Assembly (NCBI GenBank): GCA_021821465.1 | Contig: JAKACM010000001.1 | Coordinates: 1 to 64,000, forward strand | Reading direction: 5' to 3' | DNA from: Bacillota bacterium | GTDB taxonomy: Bacteria > Bacillota > Sulfobacillia > Sulfobacillales > Sulfobacillaceae | DNA length: 64,000 bases | Notes under the pieces: generated by a model | Told to the model about the DNA's origin: nothing | The model's input: only the letters and a program-made list of their open reading frames with translations | Database searches by the model: none | Shown here: piece by piece, positions 27,632 to 36,198 of the stretch | Layout: the number at the start of each line of letters is the position of its first letter | Position numbering within the stretch: the stretch's first letter is position 1 | Translations under genes and position numbers: made by a program

Positions 27632-30600
27632 CGTCCTCTCCCCATTCTTCTAATGTTGTCTCCGTTTCCATTAAGGCATCGACCACCTCGTTATAAGCCT
27701 TTTCATCGGGATGTTCCCACATCCCGCGCTGATGTGCTTCAATCAGCCGTTCCGCGATATCCTTAAGGGCCCATGGGTTCGACCTGTGAAAAAATTGCCG
27801 GACCTTCTCATCCGCCACGTAAGCCCGAGCCACCTCGTCGTACATCCAGTCCTCCATCAAATCGGCGGTGGCATCATAGCCGAAAAGAAAGTCCATGGTA
27901 TTGGCCATTTCCAAAGCTCCCTTGTAATGATGCCGCATTGCGGCCTGAATCCATTTGGGGTTCACGACGCGGCTCCGAAATACCCGGTACGCTTCACTCT
28001 GGAATGAGAGCACGCGTGATTGCTCCGGATTGGAAGAATCGCCGAAATATAATTCCGGCAAAGAGCCGCTCAAAGATCGGATGGTGGCAGCCATTCCTCC
28101 ATGGTCTTGCAGGTAATCATCACTGTCAAAAATATCATGTTCCCGGTTATCCTGATTTTTTGTCGCTATTTGTACTCCTTTTAGCCGTTCTTGAAATTCC
28201 TGATAGGCGGGAATGCCGTAATCTTTGTCACTATATGCATAACTGGACCACGTTAAATAGAGCCTGGCCAAGTCTTCGGGGCTTTCCCACTCACCGGAAT
28301 TCAGGGCTGGAAGAATTCCGGACCCGTAACTGCCCGGTTTACTCCCAAAAACCCTAAAGAGACTTTCATGACGCGCTTTCGCCGGATCTTGTCCCTCATG
28401 AATCCGTCTTTGTGTCTCTTTCAGCCACATCGCCCGCACCGGGTTTAAATCCAAGGGTTCATCGGCCGTTGCTACCATTTCCACGGCCCGATGGATCAGG
28501 TCGATGAGATTTCGAAATGCATCCCGAAAGAATCCGGAAATTCGAACAACCACATCCACCCGCCCTCGACCCAACTCCTCAAGGGAAATAAGTTCCAAGC
28601 CCAAAATTCGCCCGTTGGCACTTTCCCAAACGGGACGCACCCCTAACAGGGCCAATATTTCTGCAATGTCATCGCCTCCGGTTCGCATTGCTGCCGTTCC
28701 CCACACGACAATTCCTACCGACTTCGGCATTTGATGATGCGATTTTTGGTAACTATTGATGAGTTCCTGAGCTAAATCCTGTCCCACTTTCCATGCCGGA
28801 ACGGAGGGAATGCCACGAGGATCCACCGAGAAAAAGTTACGACCGGTGGGCAATACATCAATCATTCCCCGAGTCGGGGCTCCGCTGGGCCCCGGACGTA
28901 CGAAGCCTCCCTGAAGGCCGTGCAATAAGGCCTGAGTTTCGTAACTGAGATCCAGAAGATGAGGCACAATCCGGTTGTGAACTGCATCAATGACCCTGCG
29001 GGTCTCTTCAAATACCTCGGTATGTTCATCGCCAAAAATCGGTTGTGCCAACAAATTTTTGGCCAATCGTTCCACCGCTCCTTTCACATCCCCCCGGATT
29101 AGGTGATCCTTATGGGACAAATAAGGATTTAATGGCGAAGGAATCATGGCCGTGAATGGCGATCCTAAATCGTTTTGTAAATCCTCCCAGTTCAGATTCA
29201 AGTCCTTGCATAAGGCATTCGGCATCGATTTCGTACCGGGTGAAAGCGGCAGGCGCGACATAGCATAAAGCAGTTCTCCCCAGTTCTCAAAACTCTCGGG
29301 ACCTTGCCCCAAAATATGTAATCCGTCGCGGATTTGCCTAGCCTCCAACTCACACAGATATCCATCGATATCCAAAAGGTATTGCGGAAAATCTTGCGGT
29401 CGTTGACTTTGATTGAGATCCCGGTTCAAATGAACAGATTCGGCCAAATCCCAAATGGCGTCTTGAATAATGGGCCGTTTCGCAGGATCGAGGGTCTCGG
29501 CCTGATAATATTGATCGAGAAGCTGTTGCATGCGGATCAACTCGTCATAAAGTCCGGCAACAGTCACCGGCGGCACCATATGATCGATAAGCACGGCATG
29601 ACTTCGCCTTTTAGCTTGGGTGCCCTCCCCGGGATCGTCCACGATAAAGGGGTAAAAATTGGGCAAATCACCTAAGACAATATCGGGGTAACATTCTGCC
29701 GAAAGGCCAATTCCTTTTCCGGGCAACCATTCCAAAGTTCCGTGTTTTCCCAGATGGATAATAGCATGCGCATCAAACTGCTTTCGAATCCATTCATAAT
29801 AGGCGAGATAATGATGGGACGGCGGCAATTCCGGACTGTGATAAATTCCCACCTCGTCTTCTCCGTTTCCCCGAGGAGGTTGAATCCCAATAAAAAGGTT
29901 CCCCATAATGCATCCCGGCACCACCATTTTTTGGGCCCAGACCCATCTATCTCCGGGAGGAGCACCCCAATGTTTCTCCATCTGTCCTTGCACCTTCGGA
30001 TGTTCTCGACCGTAATCTTCAAGATAACGGACCACGGGCAAGTGCTCCATGTTCTTCAATTGTTCTTCCGTCAAATAATCTTCGTCATGCGTTCCCGCCC
30101 CAATCAGCTTCTTCATCAGTTCGTCGCCTGTTGCCGGCAATTCGTCCAATGGCCCCACATTATAGCCTTGGTCTGCCATAAGCCGAATGATGCGCAACAA
30201 TGACGCGGGAGTATCCAGGCCGACGGCATTGCCAATTCGCGAATTTTTTGAAGGATAGTTTGTCAAAACAAAAGCAATTCGCTTTTGAGAAACCGGCGTT
30301 CTTTTCAAGCGAACGGCGTGTTGAACCAGACCGCATAACCGATCAATACGGTCGGGAACAGGAACATATTCACGGGCCGCAATGGACTTTTTCGCCGGGG
30401 GAAGGTCCTGACGGAAGGACACCGGTATGGTGATAATCCGACCGTCAAATTCGGGAATAGCCACATTCATGGCTGTCTCCAAAGGCGCCAATCCCATTGG
30501 GCTCTCGCGCCATTTTCTTTCCGGGCCCAGTGAAATAAGTGCTTGAAAAACCGGAACGTCCCATTTTTCCGCAAGGCTGGGATAATTGGTGCTCTCGCCG

Positions 30601-31352
30601 AATACCGCTTTTTGTCCGGCGGTGGCAAAACTCATAGTGATAATCACCGCGTCCACCCCTTGAACCCATTTGTCTATTTCCGCGTCAGTCTTAAGTGACT
30701 GGGAAAAAATAGGCAACGGACAAATTGAACGCTCTATCAGTCCGGAGATCATAGCATCCACGAAAGACAAGTTGCCGGAAAGCCAGTGAGCGCGGTAAAA
30801 AATGACGGCGACGGTCGGCCAATCTTGATAATCCGAAGTCAGTGTCTGCCAAGCGTCCAAACTTAGGGCATCGTGGTGAGAAGGCCAGTAAATGCCTGAC
30901 CATGCTTCTTCCCGAGGTGCTTCAAATCCCCAGGTGGTGCCAAGAAAGTGATCCGACAAATATCGCACAAGATGATAAAAGTTCCTTTCGCCGCCCAAAG
31001 CCGCATAACGCATAGCTTCTTGCGACACCAGCAAATCGACAGTGGTTGCACTCTGAAGCTCTTCCGCGGGTTCCATGTCGCCCGGCCAAGCCATTAAAGG
31101 GATGTCCCGAATACGGCAGAGTTCCGTTATGCGGTCGAACAATTCAGGGCAGGCCTTACGTCCTCCTAATAGGCGCAGGACCACTACTTGTCCATGTTCG
31201 GCTATCTCCTCTACGATCTCGTCATTGTTCACAGCTTCCGTAACGTTAATGCCCATCACTGTCCATTGGACCGAAATATCTTGTTCCATGGCCCGAGATA
31301 AGCTTAATAAGTCGGTTTCCGCTGTAGTCAAGTAACAAATCATCCCACTCAC
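27624..31352 (-). CDS. cobN: Cobaltochelatase large subunit CobN
   Basis: 1242 residues, the CobN/BchH size. Landmarks include AIIHLGKHGTLEWLPGKGIGLS (His of the chelation region), QPPRGNGED, FFSVDPRGIPS and the C-terminal HHYKGALEMANTMDFLFGYDATADLMEDWMYD. CobN binds the corrinoid and receives Co2+ in the late-insertion pathway, with ATP hydrolysis by the AAA+/VWA partner encoded next with an eight-base overlap. Its presence beside CbiX, CbiD and CbiG is noteworthy. GTG at 31352 has GGAGG upstream; an ATG three codons later is possible. Confidence 0.95.
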   Translation of the reverse strand: MSGMICYLTTAETDLLSLSRAMEQDISVQWTVMGINVTEAVNNDEIVEEIAEHGQVVVLRLLGGRKACPELFDRITELCRIRDIPLMAWPGDMEPAEELQSATTVDLLVSQEAMRYAALGGERNFYHLVRYLSDHFLGTTWGFEAPREEAWSGIYWPSHHDALSLDAWQTLTSDYQDWPTVAVIFYRAHWLSGNLSFVDAMISGLIERSICPLPIFSQSLKTDAEIDKWVQGVDAVIITMSFATAGQKAVFGESTNYPSLAEKWDVPVFQALISLGPERKWRESPMGLAPLETAMNVAIPEFDGRIITIPVSFRQDLPPAKKSIAAREYVPVPDRIDRLCGLVQHAVRLKRTPVSQKRIAFVLTNYPSKNSRIGNAVGLDTPASLLRIIRLMADQGYNVGPLDELPATGDELMKKLIGAGTHDEDYLTEEQLKNMEHLPVVRYLEDYGREHPKVQGQMEKHWGAPPGDRWVWAQKMVVPGCIMGNLFIGIQPPRGNGEDEVGIYHSPELPPSHHYLAYYEWIRKQFDAHAIIHLGKHGTLEWLPGKGIGLSAECYPDIVLGDLPNFYPFIVDDPGEGTQAKRRSHAVLIDHMVPPVTVAGLYDELIRMQQLLDQYYQAETLDPAKRPIIQDAIWDLAESVHLNRDLNQSQRPQDFPQYLLDIDGYLCELEARQIRDGLHILGQGPESFENWGELLYAMSRLPLSPGTKSMPNALCKDLNLNWEDLQNDLGSPFTAMIPSPLNPYLSHKDHLIRGDVKGAVERLAKNLLAQPIFGDEHTEVFEETRRVIDAVHNRIVPHLLDLSYETQALLHGLQGGFVRPGPSGAPTRGMIDVLPTGRNFFSVDPRGIPSVPAWKVGQDLAQELINSYQKSHHQMPKSVGIVVWGTAAMRTGGDDIAEILALLGVRPVWESANGRILGLELISLEELGRGRVDVVVRISGFFRDAFRNLIDLIHRAVEMVATADEPLDLNPVRAMWLKETQRRIHEGQDPAKARHESLFRVFGSKPGSYGSGILPALNSGEWESPEDLARLYLTWSSYAYSDKDYGIPAYQEFQERLKGVQIATKNQDNREHDIFDSDDYLQDHGGMAATIRSLSGSLPELYFGDSSNPEQSRVLSFQSEAYRVFRSRVVNPKWIQAAMRHHYKGALEMANTMDFLFGYDATADLMEDWMYDEVARAYVADEKVRQFFHRSNPWALKDIAERLIEAHQRGMWEHPDEKAYNEVVDALMETETTLEEWGEDDE

Positions 31353-31428
31353 CTATCCGTTTCCTCCCACCTCAAAAAACAATGTAAGGCACTCTCAGTT
31401 CAGTTTGATTTGGATCATTTTCGGACAA

Positions 31429-32730
31429 CTAATTTTTGGCAAACATAGTGTGTTCTGCAATGATCGGATTTTCTCGATACCATTTTTCTCCGGAAGGCGA
31501 CACCAAAACCGCCATGTCAAATTTCTTAGACAAATGAAAGGACCACAGAGCATCCCTCCGTCTCGCGATGGCGGGTTCGGTGAAAGGGCGGACATGTTTC
31601 TTGACGGATGGGTCCAGGCTCTGAAACTGCTCGAATGTCACATAAACTTCTCGGCCTGCTCCATACAGTTTTCGTGGCATCCTCTCAACATGGGACGCCA
31701 CTTCCACCCGCCGAAATCCCCGGCGACCCGCTTGTGTGAGTTCGGACGGGGGAATGCACAAATTAGGAAAATCGCGTAAATCACGGCCAATCGTGATCCA
31801 TTCGTTCATGACGGTATTGATAACAGCAAACTCTTCCACAAAAATGGTGGCATCGGAAGCCATATGAACCAAGCTATCTCTCGCAACCGACGCAGAAAGA
31901 TAGACTGACCAGTTCAACACTTCAGCCCCTTGTTCTCGATATTCCTCCAACATTGACCAATCCACGGGATAGGCGCTCACAACGATAACACGGCGGGCGT
32001 GCCACGGTTGCTTCTCCCACCATGACAATTCTTCGGATACCCCCACATTCTCTCCCAGAACCAGCACACACGGTGATTCAATTGCTCGGGCCTTCACTAC
32101 ACGAGGCAAAGTGACCAAAGTAGCCCGCACAATTCTTTGCTGACCCCAAGTTCCCCACTCGATGGCGCATGCGGGGAGATCGGGTGGAAAACCTGCATCA
32201 AGTGCTTTGGCAACGACATCGTTCACATGCTCTAGGCCCATTAATACAACCCAGGAATGTTTATCTTGCCACGAATACGGGAAATGTCCGTCAAATCCCC
32301 CGACGATGCTGATACCTTGAACGAGACCCCGGTGTGTCATCGGAATTCCTGCATAGCTCAGGGAGGCCATTGATGAACTTAACCCGGGTATAATTTCAAA
32401 AGGAATGTGATAAGAGCGCAAGACGCTTGCTTCTTCGCCCCCTCGGCCAAACAGAAATGGATCTCCGCCTTTGAGCCGTACCACCGTTTTCCCCTTTTGA
32501 GCCTGTTCAACCAAAAGACTATTGATCGAATCCTGACTGACTGAAACTTTGCCATGTTCTTTCCCCACATAGACACGCTCGGCATAGGATGGAGCCAGAT
32601 CCAAAATATTGGGATGAATCAACCGATCATAGATGACAGTGTCTGCCACAGCCATTCGTTTAACGGCATACTGTGTCAACAATCTGGGGTCTCCCGGACC
32701 CGCCCCCACCAAATACACCCTGCCCTCCAC
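31429..32730 (-). CDS. cobA: Uroporphyrinogen-III C-methyltransferase fused to a HemD-like domain
   Basis: 433 residues. Residues 1 to about 240 are SUMT: GRVYLVGAGPGDPRLLT, VVRLKGGDPFLFGRGGEEA, GLSSSMASLSYAGIPMTHRG. It makes precorrin-2 from uroporphyrinogen III with two SAM. The tail (about 250-433) starts WHARRVIVVSAYP and has the length of uroporphyrinogen-III synthase, the usual fusion partner, but it is a weak match, so HemD activity is uncertain. It is second in the operon after the precorrin-2 dehydrogenase. Confidence 0.9.
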   Translation of the reverse strand: MEGRVYLVGAGPGDPRLLTQYAVKRMAVADTVIYDRLIHPNILDLAPSYAERVYVGKEHGKVSVSQDSINSLLVEQAQKGKTVVRLKGGDPFLFGRGGEEASVLRSYHIPFEIIPGLSSSMASLSYAGIPMTHRGLVQGISIVGGFDGHFPYSWQDKHSWVVLMGLEHVNDVVAKALDAGFPPDLPACAIEWGTWGQQRIVRATLVTLPRVVKARAIESPCVLVLGENVGVSEELSWWEKQPWHARRVIVVSAYPVDWSMLEEYREQGAEVLNWSVYLSASVARDSLVHMASDATIFVEEFAVINTVMNEWITIGRDLRDFPNLCIPPSELTQAGRRGFRRVEVASHVERMPRKLYGAGREVYVTFEQFQSLDPSVKKHVRPFTEPAIARRRDALWSFHLSKKFDMAVLVSPSGEKWYRENPIIAEHTMFAKN

Positions 32731-32760
32731 AGCATTCCTCCTCGTCTGAGTGCCATAGAC

Positions 32761-33411
32761 TTACTCTAGCCATGTTTCAAACGCGAGCTTAAGATTTTTC
32801 TCCCACTCGACATCGTTCCAATTTTGGTCATCCACGGTCGTCAGCCAGGTGTGAAAGGGGAAAGTTTTTAGACGTTTCCATATCTCCTGCGCCTCTGCCG
32901 AGTCAAAATTGGCTGCCAGGTACTGCCTGAAACGGTGCATAGCGGAAATTATCCGCGGCCACCGCGAATCCAAAGATGACTGGATCTCCTGCAATATCCA
33001 AGGAGATATCATAGGAGCCTGACCCTGAGTGGAAACGCTTACAATCAGAGATTCCCATCGGCGGTAGGCCATCATTTGAATATTTCGAGGACCTTCAAGG
33101 GATATGTTTCCGGCCAGAATTCCCTCTTCGGCAGCATCTTGGATAATGCGGCGATTCATTTTAGGGTCATTGGTGCAAGCCATAACCAGTTGCATATGAC
33201 GCAAATCACTGGGACGATATTCACGGCAAATCCATTGCACCCGGCTCGCGTCAACGTATGGCTTAATATCCTCATTCAAACTGGGGCTGACAATGCGAAT
33301 GAAGGCTCCCTGATCGACAAAATTCGCCAGCTTATTTCTGGCCTGCCTTCCGCCTCCAATAAATAATACCCGCAAGTTCTCAACATCCACTAATAACGGC
33401 ACACATCCCAC
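32761..33411 (-). CDS. Precorrin-2 dehydrogenase / siroheme synthase N-domain
   Basis: 216 residues from GTG 33411, with GGGAGA ten bases upstream; the track extension to 33519 runs through the riboswitch terminator and is rejected. The NAD-binding loop is VLFIGGGRQARNKLANF, followed by NISLEGPRNIQMMAYRR, typical of CysG-N/Met8/SirC. It oxidises precorrin-2 to sirohydrochlorin, which feeds CbiX and also siroheme. It is the first gene behind the cobalamin riboswitch. Confidence 0.9.
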   Translation of the reverse strand: MGCVPLLVDVENLRVLFIGGGRQARNKLANFVDQGAFIRIVSPSLNEDIKPYVDASRVQWICREYRPSDLRHMQLVMACTNDPKMNRRIIQDAAEEGILAGNISLEGPRNIQMMAYRRWESLIVSVSTQGQAPMISPWILQEIQSSLDSRWPRIISAMHRFRQYLAANFDSAEAQEIWKRLKTFPFHTWLTTVDDQNWNDVEWEKNLKLAFETWLE

Positions 33412-33428
33412 GCTGAATTTCTCCCAAC

Positions 33429-33456
33429 AAAAAATCCTCTCATGAACACGAGAGGA
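33429..33456 (-). terminator. Riboswitch-controlled terminator
   Basis: On the minus strand TCCTCTC, an eight-base loop and GAGAGGA are followed by six T. It stands between the riboswitch and the ribosome site of the first gene, the standard place for a transcription-attenuation expression platform. Confidence 0.8.
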
Positions 33457-33514
33457 CGGATAGCCGGCAGTGTAATAATCGGCCTTCCATCTCCCGTTTC
33501 CGCGAACAGAATGA

Positions 33515-33655
33515 TGCACTCCTCAAAGGCAGGTCTCCTGACTTTTCCGTCGTTAACAGTCAAAAAACGGAATTACAGTGGCGGGACCGCTCAGGTTTTT
33601 CACCTGATTCCCTATTCTCTTGCAGAAAGCAAGCACCTTTGTGGTCAGATTTAAC
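33515..33655 (-). promoter_or_regulatory. Cobalamin riboswitch
   Basis: Read on the minus strand the leader contains AGGGAATCAGGTGAAA, then GAGCGGTCCCGCCACTGTAA (the conserved core that includes the GCCACTG of the B12 family) and later AGTCAGGAGACCTGCC, the 3' conserved strand. Order and spacing match the adenosylcobalamin aptamer. It precedes the whole cobalamin operon, so the operon should be switched off when B12 is plentiful. Confidence 0.93.
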
Positions 33656-33675
33656 GTATTACAGTTATAGAAAAT

Positions 33676-33684
33676 ATCATAGCA
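33676..33684 (-). promoter_or_regulatory. Extended -10 promoter of the cobalamin operon
   Basis: TGCTATGAT on the minus strand is an extended -10 (TGn TATGAT). It lies about 20-30 bases upstream of the riboswitch 5' end, a suitable distance. The -35 is weak. Confidence 0.5.
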
Positions 33685-33808
33685 CTCTTAAGACGCTTAG
33701 CGAGAATTCAGAGAAAATTTTCGTTAGGTGAAGTTTCGGACGAATAGGGGAACACCCCCGTGCAAGGTTTCCAAACGACAATATCCTCTCAGCCTTGATT
33801 TTTCGACT

Positions 33809-34228
33809 CTAATCCTCGGACTCCATTTCTTCCGACTGATGACGACTAAGGCGGACATTGACTCCTTGGCGAGTTAATATCAGACCCAGATAGGCTGTGA
33901 TTAGCCCGGTAAACAATGTTGAAAATAAATAAGCCAACGCTAGGAGCGGGCTTACGAACCATAGTCGATGCACTCCCAGCATGAATGTCGAAAAAGTCGT
34001 AAATCCTCCCAGAAAACCCACGCCCCAAAATAGCCTCCAACGATCTTCGAGGATACCCATTTCGGCACTCAAGGCCATGATCACCCCAATGAAAAAACTG
34101 CCGGATATGTTAATAACGAAAAAATTGACTGGAAAACGATGATACGCACCCAAAGGCGATAAGGCATTGCGTGCTAAGGCCCCAAGACCGCCTCCGATTC
34201 CGACTCGCAACAAGTTTTGCCACATCAT
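33809..34228 (-). CDS. crcB: Fluoride channel CrcB/Fluc, subunit 1
   Basis: 139 residues with four hydrophobic segments. Diagnostic pieces are GIGGGLGALARN, FFVINISGSFFIG (the conserved GN/S region) and GFLGGFTTFSTF, which lines the fluoride path. CrcB exports F- by a dual-topology dimer. The next gene encodes a second, shorter CrcB, so a heterodimer is likely, as in several Firmicutes. A C-terminal Arg/Glu-rich tail is extra. Acidic habitats drive HF entry, which fits. Confidence 0.93.
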   Translation of the reverse strand: MMWQNLLRVGIGGGLGALARNALSPLGAYHRFPVNFFVINISGSFFIGVIMALSAEMGILEDRWRLFWGVGFLGGFTTFSTFMLGVHRLWFVSPLLALAYLFSTLFTGLITAYLGLILTRQGVNVRLSRHQSEEMESED

Positions 34229-34231
34229 GAC

Positions 34232-34585
34232 TCACAACCTTCCCAACAAGAAGCCCGCTTCCACTCCCGTAAGTCCCAATCCAATATTCAACGCCATGTT
34301 GAGAAGGGCCCACGACATCAGTTTTTCTTCTACAAGTCTCCAAGTTTCATAGCTGAAGGTTGAAAACGTGGTGAAAGCCGCAGTAAATCCAATGTCCCAA
34401 AAATTATATAATCGTCCCGGCGGCAATCGAGCCGCGATCACCCCAATCACGACACATCCGGCAGTATTGATAAGAAGCGCGCCAAAAGGAAATCCCCCGC
34501 TTGTACGCTGGCCAATCCATCGTCCCACGAGAAATCGTGCAACGGATCCCACAAATCCGCCAATAAAAATAATCAGCTCATTCAG
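34232..34585 (-). CDS. crcB: Fluoride channel CrcB/Fluc, subunit 2
   Basis: 117 residues if translation begins at a CTG (34585, LNELIIFIGGFVGSVARF) about ten bases after GAGGAAAGGGG. The track start GTG 34552 would remove most of the first membrane helix. FGALLINTAGCVVIG and GFTAAFTTFSTFS carry the family core. It ends three bases before the other CrcB start, so the two are co-translated. No fluoride riboswitch was recognised in front of it. Confidence 0.9.
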   Translation of the reverse strand: MNELIIFIGGFVGSVARFLVGRWIGQRTSGGFPFGALLINTAGCVVIGVIAARLPPGRLYNFWDIGFTAAFTTFSTFSYETWRLVEEKLMSWALLNMALNIGLGLTGVEAGFLLGRL

Positions 34586-34685
34586 CGCACTTCGCCCCTT
34601 TCCTCAACATCTTTTATATCACAAGAGAAATAGCATCGTCATTGGACCGTTCTTTAAAAGAGTGAGAGACAATATATACTGACTA

Positions 34686-34714
34686 TTGCACTCTAATGAC
34701 TATTGTTGTATGAT
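34686..34714 (+). promoter_or_regulatory. Promoter of the aldolase operon with TGACTATTG direct repeat
   Basis: TTGCAC and TATGAT are separated by exactly 17 bases. The nonamer TGACTATTG occurs at 34680-34688 and 34697-34705, overlapping the -35 and lying in the spacer, and could be a regulator site. Confidence 0.6.
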
Positions 34715-34868
34715 GATTTAGCGTAAGTAAGATGATACGCGAGCGGGAATTCTACCGAAACCGATGACTGAACGGGTTGCCACCGACTCATAATTTTGCG
34801 GTAAATTGCGCAATTCAAGAGTAGCCGAAACCATGGTTCATCATCTAAGAAAAGAGGGAGGAAGTTCG

Positions 34869-35540
34869 ATGAGATCGATACATCCCAATGAAGCCAAACA
34901 GGAACTGATAAAAACGGCACACTATCTGGCGGAGCACGGTTTGCTTTTTCGAGGCAACCACGCCAATTTGTCCGCCAGAATTGCGGACGATAAGATCGTT
35001 ATGACCAAAGGCGGCAACATCGCTAACCTCAATATTGACGACTTCGCGCTTTTAACCACAACAGGCCAAATTCTCGAGGGAGACATGGACCCGGTGATGG
35101 CGGAAATTGTTGATATGCATGTGAGCATTTATCAACTTCGCCCTTCTTGTGGTGCCGTTATTCACACCCATGCTGCTCATGTTACCGCGTTTTCCGTCGC
35201 TCAAAAATCCATTCCGCTCGTGTACGAACCACTGCTTCGTTTTGGACTCACCGAATCTGTCCCTGTAATATCTTGGGCTCCCCGGGGGTCAAAAGCTTCG
35301 GTCGAAAAAATTCGTGATATTGCCCAACATCATCCCGGCTTGCCTGCGGTGTTAATGGCTAACCATGGCGTTTTGGTTTTTGGGGAAGATCCCATGACTA
35401 CGGCGGCGCTCTTGGGAACACTGGAAGAAGCTTGCGAGCTCTATATCATGGCACAATCGCTAGGCGGGGCAAAATTACTACCGGAACGAGCGGTGCAAGA
35501 AGTCACCGAACGCATGCAAATGTTTGGCAGCAAGCATTAA
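34869..35540 (+). CDS. Class II aldolase/adducin-family protein
   Basis: 223 residues from ATG 34869 with AGGGAGGAAG before it; the earlier track start is not supported. The family motifs are RGNHANLSARI (phosphate loop), MTKGG, and the zinc ligands in HTHAAHVTAFS, with a further NHGVLVFG. Members are L-fuculose-1-phosphate or L-ribulose-5-phosphate aldolases/epimerases or related enzymes such as methylthioribulose-phosphate dehydratase; the substrate cannot be set from sequence. The next genes in the same direction are a CMD-like protein and a PadR regulator. Confidence 0.85.
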   Translation: MRSIHPNEAKQELIKTAHYLAEHGLLFRGNHANLSARIADDKIVMTKGGNIANLNIDDFALLTTTGQILEGDMDPVMAEIVDMHVSIYQLRPSCGAVIHTHAAHVTAFSVAQKSIPLVYEPLLRFGLTESVPVISWAPRGSKASVEKIRDIAQHHPGLPAVLMANHGVLVFGEDPMTTAALLGTLEEACELYIMAQSLGGAKLLPERAVQEVTERMQMFGSKH

Positions 35541-35705
35541 ACTTGACACTCCCCATGCTTAAAGGCAGGGGATTTGCGAGGAACCGACTGCTGTCCGCTA
35601 TTGTCAAAGAGCGAACACATTTAAACAGTAACACAAATGGGGCGTTATGCCACAAGACTGTCGCCTAACGGCGAGCATCTTATATCCCCGTAGCTAGGGG
35701 TTTTA
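35541..35705. mobile_element. IS200/IS605-derived MITE
   Basis: It begins immediately after the aldolase stop with TTGACACTCCCC and a hairpin TCCCCATGC/GCAGGGGA; it ends with a second hairpin around CCCCGTAGCTAGGGG and TTTTACG. These subterminal hairpins are the pattern of IS605-type left and right ends. Only about 165 bases lie in between, with no coding capacity. A third small hairpin TCGCC/GGCGA lies at 35661-35674. Confidence 0.6.
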
Positions 35706-35756
35706 CGATGCGTTTGATAAAGACACAGTTGACCAGAATACTCCGGGAGGACAAAT

Positions 35757-36134
35757 ATGAACCAAGAGAAGAAACGTCGAATTTTGGAACAATTAAGCCA
35801 AGAAGAAGCCAAATTGGGACGACCTATGAAGCTCAGGCGATTGCTGGCTGAAGTCAACCCAAATATCGTAGAAGCTCAAAGCACTGTCGGGAAGCTGTAC
35901 AATGAGGACAGTCCTCTTGACGCTAAAACCGTTGCCATTGTCAATCTCGCTGCGGCTTTGGTCACACGTGTGCCCATGTGTATCCGTAATAACATGCAAG
36001 CAGCGTTGAAAACCGGGTTAACTCACGAAGAAATCGGCGCAGTAATGGCTCATGCCCAGTTTATCGCGGGCACCGCCGTATTTTCCGCCTCTTTGGAAGG
36101 ATTGGACTCCATTTTGCAAAAACAAGAATCGTAA
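35757..36134 (+). CDS. Carboxymuconolactone decarboxylase/AhpD-fold protein
   Basis: 125 residues, the common single-domain CMD length. The core VPMCIRNNMQAALKTGLTHEEIGAVMAHAQFIAG matches the CMD fold, with AG-x-T/S-x-EE-I spacing. The reactive CxxC of AhpD is reduced to one Cys and the usual His is Asn, so thiol-peroxidase activity is doubtful. GGGAGG precedes ATG. The MITE separates it from the aldolase gene. Confidence 0.8.
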   Translation: MNQEKKRRILEQLSQEEAKLGRPMKLRRLLAEVNPNIVEAQSTVGKLYNEDSPLDAKTVAIVNLAAALVTRVPMCIRNNMQAALKTGLTHEEIGAVMAHAQFIAGTAVFSASLEGLDSILQKQES

Positions 36135-36198
36135 TGGATACGACACAGGGAAGGTTTTTAAGATCTCTGTGTCGTATTTTAGGAAAGGAGAAGAACTC

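Noticed and set aside
33809-34690. Fluoride riboswitch upstream of crcB
   Set aside because: The conserved aptamer pieces could not be found on the minus strand before the crcB pair.
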